Assembly: GCA_036510875.1 (NCBI GenBank)
Contig: DATCDE010000343.1
Location: 1 to 41,168 of the forward strand
DNA length: 41,168 bases
Direction of reading: 5' to 3'
Origin: Actinomycetes bacterium
Lineage (GTDB): Bacteria > Actinomycetota > Actinomycetes > Prado026
Shown: in pieces, positions 32,601-40,688 of the stretch
Position numbering within the stretch: the first letter of the stretch is position 1
Layout: each line of letters opens with the position of its first letter
Translations under genes and position numbers: made by a program
The notes under the pieces: model-generated
Seen by the model: the letters and a program-made list of their open reading frames with translations, nothing else
Told to the model about the DNA's origin: nothing
Database searches by the model: none

Positions 32601-34943
32601 ATGAGCCCGGAACCGCAGGCGGTCCTCCCCCTTCAAAGCGCCACCCAGTCCGTCGTCCGGGAGTCGTGGAGCTACCGGGCCAAGTGCCTGCTGCTGGGCC
32701 AGCCGCTCGTGAACGAGCAGCTGAACGAGGAGCGGCTGTCCAAGCCCCTGGCCCTCGGCGTGCTGTCCTCGGACTGCATCTCATCCTCGGCGTACGGCTC
32801 CGAGGAGATGCTCATCGTGCTGCTGCCGATCTTCGGAATCGCGGCGTTCACCATTCTGATGCCGCTCACCGGCGTGATCCTCGGCGTGCTCCTGCTGGTG
32901 ACCCTGTCGTACCGCGAGGTCGTCATGGTCTACACCAAGGCCGGTGGCTCGTACGTCGTGGCGCGGGACAACTTCGGTCCTACCGTGGCCCAGGTCGCCG
33001 CGGTCGCGCTCATGCTCGACTACATCGTCACGGTGGCGGTGCAGTCCGCGGCGGGTACCGCGGCGCTGGCCTCGGCGGTTCCGTCGCTCGCCCGCTGGAC
33101 CGTCGAGATCACCGTGGGCGTCGTCTTGCTCATCTTCTACGGCAACTTGCGAGGGATCCGCGAGGCCGGTCGTGCCTTCGCGTTCCCGACCTACTTCTTC
33201 GCCGGCTCGATGGCCGTGGTGATCATCGTGGGACTGACCCGCGAACTGCTCGGCCAGCTGCCCCGCAACCCGACCAACGAGCCGGGCATGGTGTCGGTCA
33301 GCAGCACGACGGCGCTGCTCTCGCTGCTCGGCGTCTTCTACCTGCTGCGCGCGTTCGCCAACGGCGGCTCGTCCCTCACCGGGTTGGAGGCGATCTCGAA
33401 CGGGGTCGGCGCCTTCCGCAGCCCCGAGGGGCCGAACGCCCGCCGGACCCTCGTGGTGATGAGCACCATCCTGGGCAGCCTGGTACTCGGGGTCTCCTGG
33501 CTGGCGCACTACACGCACGCCATGCCGTACCGCAAGGGGACACCCACCGTGATCTCACAGGTGGCCCACGCCGCCCTGGGCGGCGGGCCGCTCGGCCACG
33601 CGATGTACTTCGTGGTCCAGCTGGCCACCATGCTCATCCTGTACACCGGGGCGAACACCTCGTTCAACGGCTTCCCGTTCCTCACCAGCTTCGTGGCCGA
33701 GGACTCGTTCCTGCCCCGCCAGCTCACCAAGCGCGGGCACCGGCTGGCGTTCTCCAACGGGATCATCGTGCTGGCCGCGACGTCCATCGCACTGCTGCTG
33801 GCGACCAAGGCGCACGTCGACAAGCTGGTCGCCTTCTACGCGATCGGCGTGTTCACCGGGTTCAGCTTCGCCGGCTTCGGGATGGCCAGGCACTTCCATC
33901 GGGAGCGGACCGGCCGCTGGAAGGGCAAGGTGGCGATCAACCTGGCCTCGGGCACGCTGTCGGTGCTCGTGGTGGGCATCTTCGTGGTCACCAAGTTCAC
34001 CGAGGGCGCCTGGCTGGTCGTGCTGCTCTTCCCGATCCTCACCATGGTGCTGATCCGGCTGAACCGGGAGTACCGGGCCGAGGCCAGGGCGCTCGAGGCG
34101 GCCCGGACCGCGCCGGCCGCCGCCAACTTCAGCCGGCACATCGTGTTGGTGCTCGTCGACTCCCTGGACCTGGCGACCATCCGGGCCCTTCGCTACGCCC
34201 GCTCGCTCAAGCCCACCCAGCTGCACGCGGTGCACTTCGTGATCGACGGACAGCACGCCGAGCGGCTGCGCCAGGTGTGGACCGAGACCGACGCCGCCGA
34301 GGTACCCCTCGAGCTGATCGAGTGCCCCGACCGGCGGCTGATCCACGCGGCGCTCACCCTGGCGTTGCGAGCGGCCGCGGACGGCACCTCCGAGGTCACC
34401 CTGCTGATGCCGCGACGCAGCTACGCGCCGCTGCTCGGCCGGCTGCTGCATGACCGGACAGCGGACGACATCGCCCAGGCCGTCAGCCAGGTCCCCAACG
34501 TGTCCGCGACGATCGTGCCGTTCAACGTGGCCAGCGCGCTGCAGAAGCCACCGGAGGTCGCCGTCGCCGTGGCGGCGGGCTCGCCACTGCCCAGCAGCAC
34601 CCGCGGTGCCTTCCTGGCCAGGGAGCCGGTGCCGTCAGCCCCGCCGCGACGCGACGGGGACGGCATCACCCCGATCGTCGAGCTGACCTGGCGGCAGCGG
34701 GCCCGGATCCAGGGCCGGGTGCGGTCGGTGCGGGTGACCCCGCTCTCCGGCGCGCCCGCTCTCGCCGTCGAGGTCTGGGACGGCACCGGCGGCATCACCG
34801 TGCTGTTCTACGGACGACGCAGCATCGCGGGGATCGCCCCGGGGTCCAAGGTGGAGCTCGAGGGGATGGTCGGCGAGGCCGACGGGCACCTGGCCATGGC
34901 CAACCCCAGCTACGAGCTGCTGGCCGGCCCACCGCCGCGCTGA
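32601..34943 (+). CDS. KimA-like APC permease fused to a C-terminal OB-fold domain
   Basis: A 780-residue protein with three parts. Residues about 45-480 form an APC-superfamily permease of about 12 helices (LALGVLSSDCISSSAYGSEEM, YTKAGGSYVVARDNFG, LILYTGANTSFNGFPFLTSF), closest in type to KimA potassium importers. Residues about 510-650 are a cytoplasmic USP-like domain (HIVLVLVDSLDLATIRALRYA). Residues about 690-775 are an OB-fold domain (QGRVRSVRVTPLSG, GTGGITVLFYGRRSIAGIAPG, ending NPSYELLAG). That last domain aligns closely with the whole core of the separate OB protein at 40246-40662. I know of no described permease with this tail. It may sense a nucleotide or nucleic acid, or dock regulators. 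Its 3' end overlaps the convergent methyltransferase gene by 34 nt. Confidence 0.88.
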   Translation: MSPEPQAVLPLQSATQSVVRESWSYRAKCLLLGQPLVNEQLNEERLSKPLALGVLSSDCISSSAYGSEEMLIVLLPIFGIAAFTILMPLTGVILGVLLLVTLSYREVVMVYTKAGGSYVVARDNFGPTVAQVAAVALMLDYIVTVAVQSAAGTAALASAVPSLARWTVEITVGVVLLIFYGNLRGIREAGRAFAFPTYFFAGSMAVVIIVGLTRELLGQLPRNPTNEPGMVSVSSTTALLSLLGVFYLLRAFANGGSSLTGLEAISNGVGAFRSPEGPNARRTLVVMSTILGSLVLGVSWLAHYTHAMPYRKGTPTVISQVAHAALGGGPLGHAMYFVVQLATMLILYTGANTSFNGFPFLTSFVAEDSFLPRQLTKRGHRLAFSNGIIVLAATSIALLLATKAHVDKLVAFYAIGVFTGFSFAGFGMARHFHRERTGRWKGKVAINLASGTLSVLVVGIFVVTKFTEGAWLVVLLFPILTMVLIRLNREYRAEARALEAARTAPAAANFSRHIVLVLVDSLDLATIRALRYARSLKPTQLHAVHFVIDGQHAERLRQVWTETDAAEVPLELIECPDRRLIHAALTLALRAAADGTSEVTLLMPRRSYAPLLGRLLHDRTADDIAQAVSQVPNVSATIVPFNVASALQKPPEVAVAVAAGSPLPSSTRGAFLAREPVPSAPPRRDGDGITPIVELTWRQRARIQGRVRSVRVTPLSGAPALAVEVWDGTGGITVLFYGRRSIAGIAPGSKVELEGMVGEADGHLAMANPSYELLAGPPPR

Positions 34944-36139
34944 CCGTCCCGCGTCAGCAGCGCGACACACTCGACGTGGTGCGTCATCGGGAACAGGTCG
35001 AACGCCCGCAGCCCGGCCAGCTGCCAGCCCAGCCGGCCGAACGTCTCCACGTCCCGGGCCAGCGCAGCCGGGTCGCACGCCACGTAGACGACCGCGCGGG
35101 GGAGCAGCCGGGCGATGCGCTCGACCACGTCCCGCTTGGCGCCGGTCCGCGGCGGGTCGAGGACGACGACGTCGCACCGACTGACCTCTCCGCGCCGCAG
35201 CCAGCCGTCCACCCGGTCGTGGTGCAGCCGCACGGTGGGCAGGTCGTGCAGGTTGCGGCGGGCGTCCCGAACGGCACCCAGCGCGGACTCCACGGCATCG
35301 ACCCGGCCGCCGGGACCGACGCCCTCGGCCAGCGCCCCGGCGAACAGGCCCACGCCGGCGTACAGGTCGACGACGCGCTCCCCCGCGGCCGGCGCGGCCA
35401 GGGACCGGACCGCGCCCACGAGGGCGTCGGCCGCCCCCGGGTGGACCTGCCAGAAGCCGCCCCCGGTGACCCGCCAGTCCCGGCCGGCGGCCCGCTCGGT
35501 CAGCCGGCCGCGCCCGGTCGGGGCTCCGTCGGCGAGCACCAGCTGCTCCCCCGTCGACACCGAGACGGCGACCTCGAGCTCAGCCACGCCCGGCCAGGTT
35601 CGGTCCAGCACCCCGGTCTCGGCCACCAGCGGATGGCACAGCGGGCAGGAGCCGAGCGGCAGCACCTCGTGCGAGCGGTGCCGGCGCAGCCCGGCCCGGC
35701 CGGCGGGGTCGATGGCGAACCGCTCCCGGGTCCGCCAGCCGAGCCCGTCGTCGTCCCCGGTGACCGGCTCCACCGCGACGGCCCGATCGATCCCGGCCAG
35801 CCGCTGCAGCTGCTCCGCCACGACCGCGGCCTTGAGCCTGCGCTGGGCAGCCACCGAGACGTGCTGGAAGTCGCAGCCGCCGCAGCCGCCCGGCCCGGCG
35901 TGCGGGCACCGGGGGGCGACCCGGTCGGGAGAGGCCACGAGCACCTCCACCGCGTCCGCCCGCAGGAACCGCGAGGACGCACCACCATCGGTGACCACGG
36001 CCCGCACCCGTTCACCGGGCAGCGCGTGCCGGACGAACACCACCCGGCCGTCGTGCCGGGCCACGCAGTGCCCGCCGTGGGCGACCGGGCCGACGTCGAG
36101 CGTCAGCTCGGCTCCGGCCAGGTCATCGGTGCCGCTCAG
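34910..36139 (-). CDS. TrmA/RumA-type RNA (uracil-5) methyltransferase with TRAM domain
   Basis: A 409-residue SAM-dependent RNA methyltransferase. The N-terminal TRAM domain (ELTLDVGPVAHGGHCVARHDG) is followed by an iron-sulfur Cys set (CPHAGPGGCGGCDFQHV and CPLCHP). The methylase domain contains VVDLYAGVGLFAGALAEG, VVVLDPPRTGAKRDVV and the catalytic Cys in VVYVACDPAALARDV. No ATG, GTG or TTG lies in frame between the upstream permease and the TRAM domain. The only sensible start is CTG at 36139, overlapping the permease stop as CTGA, with GGGAG upstream. It corresponds in position to Rv2689c of M. tuberculosis (from memory). The exact RNA target is unknown. Confidence 0.9.
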   Translation of the reverse strand: MSGTDDLAGAELTLDVGPVAHGGHCVARHDGRVVFVRHALPGERVRAVVTDGGASSRFLRADAVEVLVASPDRVAPRCPHAGPGGCGGCDFQHVSVAAQRRLKAAVVAEQLQRLAGIDRAVAVEPVTGDDDGLGWRTRERFAIDPAGRAGLRRHRSHEVLPLGSCPLCHPLVAETGVLDRTWPGVAELEVAVSVSTGEQLVLADGAPTGRGRLTERAAGRDWRVTGGGFWQVHPGAADALVGAVRSLAAPAAGERVVDLYAGVGLFAGALAEGVGPGGRVDAVESALGAVRDARRNLHDLPTVRLHHDRVDGWLRRGEVSRCDVVVLDPPRTGAKRDVVERIARLLPRAVVYVACDPAALARDVETFGRLGWQLAGLRAFDLFPMTHHVECVALLTRDGQRGGGPASSS

Positions 36140-38189
36140 GGCTGGCTCTCCCGCTCCACGACGTCCTCGAGCGTCTGCTCGGCCACGGCGGCGGGCGGCT
36201 CGCCCCGACGCACCGCGCCCGCGCCGAAGTCCTCCGGCCGGGCCGCCGCCGCTGCGGACGAGCGCAGCTGGTACGGCACCGAGACGACGACACCCGGGGT
36301 GAACCGCAGCCTGATCTTCAGCCGCAGCGCGCTCTGGTTGGCCAGCAGGGTCTCCCACCAGCGGCCCACGACGTACTCGGGCACGTCCACGTCGACGATG
36401 TGGCGCGGGCTTTGCCGGCGGATCCCGCGGACGTAGTCGACGATCGGGCGGGTGACCTCCCGGTACGGCGAGTCGAGGACCCGCAGCGGCACCGGGATCT
36501 GCCGGCGCTCCCACTCCCCCTGCAGCGCGGCGGTCTCGGCCGGCTCCACGTTGACGGTCAGCGCCTCGAGTGTGGCCGGCCGCGAAGCGCGCGCGTACGC
36601 CAGCGACCGCATGGCCGGCTTGTGCAGCTTGGACACCAGGACGACGGCATGGATACGGCTGGGCAGCGCCGTCGTCTCGTCCTCGGTCAGCGCGAGCTCC
36701 TCCGCCACCAGGACGTAGTGCCGCCGGATGCCCTGCATCAGCACGAAGATGACGGCCATCGCGAGGATCGCGATCCAGGCGCCCCGGACGAACTTGGTGG
36801 CCAGCACGGCGATGAGCACGGTGCCGGTCATGACCAGGCCGAACGCGTTGATGGCCCGTGCGCGCACCATGTGCCGCCGGGCCGCCTCGTGGGTCTCGGT
36901 CCGCAGCAGCCGGTTCCAGTGCCGGACCATGCCCAGCTGGCTGAGCGAGAACAACACGAAGACGCCGCCGATGTACAGCTGGATGAGCCGGGTCAGCTGC
37001 GCGTCGAAGGCGACGATGAGCACGAGCGCGAACCCGGCCAGCAGGATGATGCCGTTGCTGAAGGCCAGCCGGTCGCCGCGGGTGTGCAGCTGGCGCGGCA
37101 GGTAGCCGTCGCGGGCCAGCACCGACCCCAGCACCGGGAACCCGTTGAACGCCGTCTTCGCGGCGAGCACCAGGATGATCGCGATCACCGCGGTCACCCA
37201 GTAGAAGCCGATCGGGAACCCGGTGAACACCGCCTTGGACAGCTGTCCGATCACTGTGTTCTGCGTGTACGAGTCGCCGACCGGCTTGCCGGACAGCAGC
37301 AGCTGGCTGGCCGGGTCCTCGGCGAACCGCAGCTGCATCCGGTTGGCCAGCTCGATGATCGCCATGAGCATGGACACCGCGATCACGCCCAGCAGCATCA
37401 GCGTGGTCGCCGCGTTCTTGCTCTTCGGCCGCCGGAAGGCCGGGACCCGTTGCTGATCGCCTCGACGCCAGTGAGGGCTGCGCAGCCGGACGAGAACGCG
37501 CGCATGAGCAGGAACGCGGCGGCGAAGCCGGTGAACCCGTTGCTCAGCACCGCTTCGGGCTTAAGCGTGTAGATCGGGCTCTCCGCCAGCGGCAGGTCGC
37601 CGCGGAAGTCCCGGAACAGCCCGTACAGCGCCATCCCGATGACCCCGACCATGAACGCGTACGTCGGGATGGCGAAGAGGGCGCCGGACTCGCGCACACC
37701 CCGCAAGTTGGCCGCCATGAGCAGCAGCACCAAGACCACGGCGACGTAGACCTCGCGACCCTGCACCCAGGGGACGGCGGCCGCCGCGTTCTGCACCCCG
37801 GACGACCCGGACACCGCCACCGTCAGGACGTAGTCCACGAGCAAGGCGCTGGCCACCACCAGCCCGGAGTTACGGCCGAGGTTGACCGTGGCCACCTCGT
37901 AGTCCCCGACCCCGCTCGGGTAGGCGTGCACGGTCTGCCGGTACGAAGCGACCACGGTGAGCATGACGACGACCGCGAGCCCGATCTGCCAGGAGAACGC
38001 GTAGGCCGTCAGGCCGGCCACCGAGAGGGTCAGGAAGATCTCGTCGGGGGCATAGGCCACCGAGGACAGCGCGTCGCTGGCGAACACCGGGAGGGCGATG
38101 CGCTTCGGCAGCAGCGTCTCGGCCAGCCGGTCCGAGCGCATGGCTCGGCCGACCAGGATCCGCTTGAACGAGTCGCCGAGAGCCGTCAC
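36136..38189 (-). pseudogene. KimA-like APC permease, interrupted by a one-base frameshift
   Basis: The gene reads as one APC permease only if a base is restored. Codons from GTG 38189 give an N-terminal half up to LTGVEAISNG, and then the frame is lost. In the next frame it continues VPAFRRPKSKNAATT through YWVTAVIAIILVLAAKTAFNGFPVLG and on to the TGA at 36136-36138. The break is at 37446-37448, where a run of three C on the plus strand would need four. Restored length is about 684 residues, with the permease followed by a USP-like cytoplasmic domain and no OB-fold. It is divergent from ceoB and coupled to the methyltransferase, the Rv2690c position. The lesion may be real or a sequencing error in a homopolymer. 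Confidence 0.85.
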
Positions 38190-38197
38190 GGGCCACG

Positions 38198-38203
38198 ATG
38201 CTA
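38198..38203 (-). promoter_or_regulatory. -10 box TAGCAT before the frameshifted permease
   Basis: TAGCAT on the minus strand is 8 nt before GTG 38189. It fits a leaderless or nearly leaderless start. Confidence 0.45.
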
Positions 38204-38260
38204 GGGCCCAGGCACGTGGCCGTGCGCAGAGCCCATGCCAGATGTGGCACGCTGGACGCC

Positions 38261-38929
38261 GTGCACATCGTGATCATGGGGTGCGGGCGGGTGGGGTCCA
38301 CCCTCGCCGAGGCCCTCGACACTGCCGGGCACTCCGTGTCCGTCATCGACGCCGACACGCAGGCCTTCCGCCGGCTGTCCTCCGACTTCGGTGGCCGCAC
38401 CGTGACCGGGATCGGCTTCGACCGCGAGGTGCTCCAGGAGGCCGGCACCGACCGCGCCTCCGCCTTCGCGGCCGTGAGCAGCGGCGACAACTCCAACATC
38501 ATCGCGGCCCGGGTGGCCCGGGAGACCTTCGGCGTGGAGAACGTGGCCGCGCGCATCTACGACCAGCGTCGCGCCGCGGTCTACGAGCGGCTCGGGATCC
38601 CCACCGTCGCCACGGTCCGCTGGACGGCGGACCAGATCATGCGCCGCCTGCTGCCCCAGGGCGCCCAGCCCGAGTGGCTCGACTCCAGCGGGCAGATCCG
38701 GCTGGCCCAGGTGCACGTCGACCCGTCCTGGATCGGCCAGCCGCTGCGCCGCATCGAGCGCTCCACCCCGGCCAGGATCGCCTTCGTGAACCGGCTCGGC
38801 GAGGGCATGCTGCCCTCGGAGGACGGCGTGCTGCAACAGGGAGACGTGGTGCACGTGCTGGTCCGCGACGACCAGCTGCAGGCGGCCCAGGCGAAGCTCG
38901 ACAGACCGCCGCCCACGGAGGAGCACTGA
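38261..38929 (+). CDS. ceoB: TrkA/RCK potassium-transport regulatory protein CeoB
   Basis: A 222-residue cytoplasmic RCK protein. The NAD(H)-binding TrkA-N domain starts VHIVIMGCGRVGSTLAEALD and contains DADTQAFRRL and GTDRASAFAAVSSGDNSN. A TrkA-C domain follows from about residue 135 (LAQVHVDPSWIGQPLRRI to GDVVHVLVRDDQL). Such proteins gate potassium channels or transporters in response to nucleotides. GTG 38261 gives the standard N-terminus. The stop overlaps the ceoC ATG by one base. The palindrome TGCCA-GATG-TGGCA lies just upstream (38236-38249). No TrkH-type channel is here; the divergent APC permease is the likely partner. Confidence 0.94.
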   Translation: MHIVIMGCGRVGSTLAEALDTAGHSVSVIDADTQAFRRLSSDFGGRTVTGIGFDREVLQEAGTDRASAFAAVSSGDNSNIIAARVARETFGVENVAARIYDQRRAAVYERLGIPTVATVRWTADQIMRRLLPQGAQPEWLDSSGQIRLAQVHVDPSWIGQPLRRIERSTPARIAFVNRLGEGMLPSEDGVLQQGDVVHVLVRDDQLQAAQAKLDRPPPTEEH

Positions 38930-39594
38930 TGCGGGTCGCTATCGCTGGGGCCGGCAAGGTCGGCCGCTCCATCGCCGCGGAGCTCACCGAGAACGGCCAC
39001 GAGGTGCTGCTCATCGACAGGGACCGGGAGTGCATCCGCCCGGAGAGCCTGCCCCGGGCCGAGTGGCTGGTCGCCGACGCCTGCGAGCTCACCGTGCTGG
39101 AGAAGGCCGGGCTGAGCACCTGCCAGGCGGTGATCGCCGCAACCGGTGACGACAAGGTCAACCTGGTGGTGGCCCTGCTGGCCAAGACCGAGTTCGGCGT
39201 CCCGCGTGTCGTGGCCCGGGTCAACCATCCCAAGAACGAGTGGTTGTTCAACGAGGCCTGGGGCGTCGACGTCGCCGTGTCCACCCCGCGCATGCTGTCC
39301 GCGCTGGTCGAGGAGGCGGTCAGCGTCGGCGACCTAGTGCGGCTGTTCACCTTCCGCCAGGGCGACGCCAACCTGGTCGAGATCACCCTGCCGACCGGGT
39401 CGCCGCACGTCGGGGACCGGGTGACGGACGTGCCGTGGCCGGTGGACTCAGCCCTGGTGGCGATTCTGCGCGACGGTCGGGTCATCTCACCGGCGCCGGA
39501 CGACCCGCTGGAGGCCGGTGACGAGCTGTTGTTCGTCGCGGCTTCGGAGTCCGAGGAGCTCCTGCAGCAGCTGCTCAGTCCGCATCCGGGATAG
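38929..39594 (+). CDS. ceoC: TrkA/RCK potassium-transport regulatory protein CeoC
   Basis: A 221-residue second RCK protein, paralogous to ceoB. TrkA-N starts MRVAIAGAGKVGRSIAAELTENGHEVLLID with a classical GxGxxG and acidic residue, and includes VIAATGDDKVNLVVALLAKTEFGVPRVVARVNHP. TrkA-C occupies about 140-215 (GSPHVGDRVTDVPWPVDSALVAI to AGDELLFVAAS). It probably assembles with CeoB as a hetero-octameric gating ring. ATG 38929 overlaps the ceoB stop (TGATG). Its 3' end overlaps the convergent DUF3159 gene by 20 nt. Confidence 0.94.
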   Translation: MRVAIAGAGKVGRSIAAELTENGHEVLLIDRDRECIRPESLPRAEWLVADACELTVLEKAGLSTCQAVIAATGDDKVNLVVALLAKTEFGVPRVVARVNHPKNEWLFNEAWGVDVAVSTPRMLSALVEEAVSVGDLVRLFTFRQGDANLVEITLPTGSPHVGDRVTDVPWPVDSALVAILRDGRVISPAPDDPLEAGDELLFVAASESEELLQQLLSPHPG

Positions 39595-40249
39595 CGGGCG
39601 GCACTGGCTCCCCCGCCGGCTGCTGACGGGTCGGCGGAGTCCGGCGCAGGATCGCGAAGGTGATCCACAGCGTGGGCAGGAACAACGGCAGGCCGAGCGG
39701 GATGGCCACGGCACCGAGCGCGCCCACCTGGCCGGCGAGGTACAGCGGCAGCTGGACGAGCAGCCGGCTCGCGAACATCCCGGCCCACACCAGGCTGGCC
39801 ATCGAGTACGCCCGCATCCGCGGCGGGTCGTCGCGCCAGGCGAACCCCTCGCCGAACAGCGGGCCCACCATGACCCCCAGCAGCGGCCAGCGGACCAGCA
39901 CCGACACCAGGTAGACCGCGGCGTAGGCACCGTTCTTGAGCACCGAGGGGAGGAAGAAGTTCTTCGCCTGACCGGTCAGGGCCGCGAACGCGGCCATCAC
40001 CGCGATGCCGAGCAGCCCCACCACGGCCTGCTGGACCGAGCGCCGCTGGATCAGGGCGAGCACGAACAGCACGGCGGCCGACCCCACCGCCGCGGCCAAC
40101 GAGACCCCGAGCTGTCGCCCGGTCAGCGAGAAGGCCAGCGCGAACACCGCCCCGGGGACGCCGGCGTCGATCAGCCCGCGTGGGCCGCCGAGCAGCTCGA
40201 GCAGTCCCTCCTCGTCGGAGGGCATCCGGTCCCGCACGCCGCCGCTCAC
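39575..40249 (-). CDS. DUF3159 integral membrane protein
   Basis: A 224-residue membrane protein of the DUF3159 family, function unknown. About six helices are visible, beginning GLIDAGVPGAVFALAFSLTG, with the family segment LTGQAKNFFLPSVLKNGAYAAVYLVSVLVRWPLLGVMVGPLFGEGFAWR split over two helices. GTG 40249 overlaps the stop of the OB-fold gene (GTGA), so the two are co-translated. This gene pair beside ceoB-ceoC is, from memory, conserved in mycobacteria and streptomycetes, which suggests a part in the same transport or envelope process. Confidence 0.88.
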   Translation of the reverse strand: MSGGVRDRMPSDEEGLLELLGGPRGLIDAGVPGAVFALAFSLTGRQLGVSLAAAVGSAAVLFVLALIQRRSVQQAVVGLLGIAVMAAFAALTGQAKNFFLPSVLKNGAYAAVYLVSVLVRWPLLGVMVGPLFGEGFAWRDDPPRMRAYSMASLVWAGMFASRLLVQLPLYLAGQVGALGAVAIPLGLPLFLPTLWITFAILRRTPPTRQQPAGEPVPPAIPDAD

Positions 40250-40662
40250 GGGCGCAGCTCGTAGGATGGGTTGAAGATCACCGGACGGCCGGCCACCGAG
40301 GTGACCCGGCCGCTGGCCGTCATCCGCCGCCCGCAGTCGATGCCCTGGATCTGCCGCCGCCCCAGGAAGATCAAGGTGACCGACCCGCTCCCGTCGTACA
40401 GCTCGGCCTCCAGGGCGGGGACACCGCCGCGAGGGCGCAGCATCATGCTCCGCACGGTGCCCGCCACCGTCGTGCGCTCGCCGACCTGGCTCTCGCCGAT
40501 GGGCGTGGCGCCGCTGGCCCGGTGCTCCTCGCGCAGCTCACGGTCGTGCAGCTCCTGGCTGGTGGTGGTGAACCGGGACAGCGCGCGACGCAGCCGGCCG
40601 GGCGACGCGTCGGGCCCGACCTCTGCCGCCCCGGCCGGGCCGCCGGTCGCGTCCTGGGCCAT
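40246..40662 (-). CDS. Stand-alone OB-fold protein, coupled to DUF3159
   Basis: A 138-residue cytoplasmic protein. A helical, charged N-terminus (RLRRALSRFTTTSQELHDRE) precedes an OB-fold of about 80 residues (VGERTTVAGTVRSMMLRP, LEAELYDGSGSVTLIFLGRR, IQGIDCGRRMTASGRV), ending NPSYELRP. The same domain, with matching VRS, DG-G, GRR-I-GI and NPSYEL blocks, forms the C-terminus of the permease at 32601-34943. It is often annotated as nucleic-acid binding, but there is no direct evidence for that. ATG 40662 comes 6 nt after a TAnnnT box. It is translationally coupled to the DUF3159 gene. Confidence 0.88.
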   Translation of the reverse strand: MAQDATGGPAGAAEVGPDASPGRLRRALSRFTTTSQELHDRELREEHRASGATPIGESQVGERTTVAGTVRSMMLRPRGGVPALEAELYDGSGSVTLIFLGRRQIQGIDCGRRMTASGRVTSVAGRPVIFNPSYELRP

Positions 40663-40668
40663 CCCCGA

Positions 40669-40674
40669 AGGCTA
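40669..40674 (-). promoter_or_regulatory. -10 box TAGCCT, probable leaderless start of OB-fold gene
   Basis: TAGCCT on the minus strand is 6 nt before ATG 40662, in the 26-nt divergent gap with the hydrolase gene. Confidence 0.5.
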
Positions 40675-40688
40675 CCTGTGGTGGAAGC

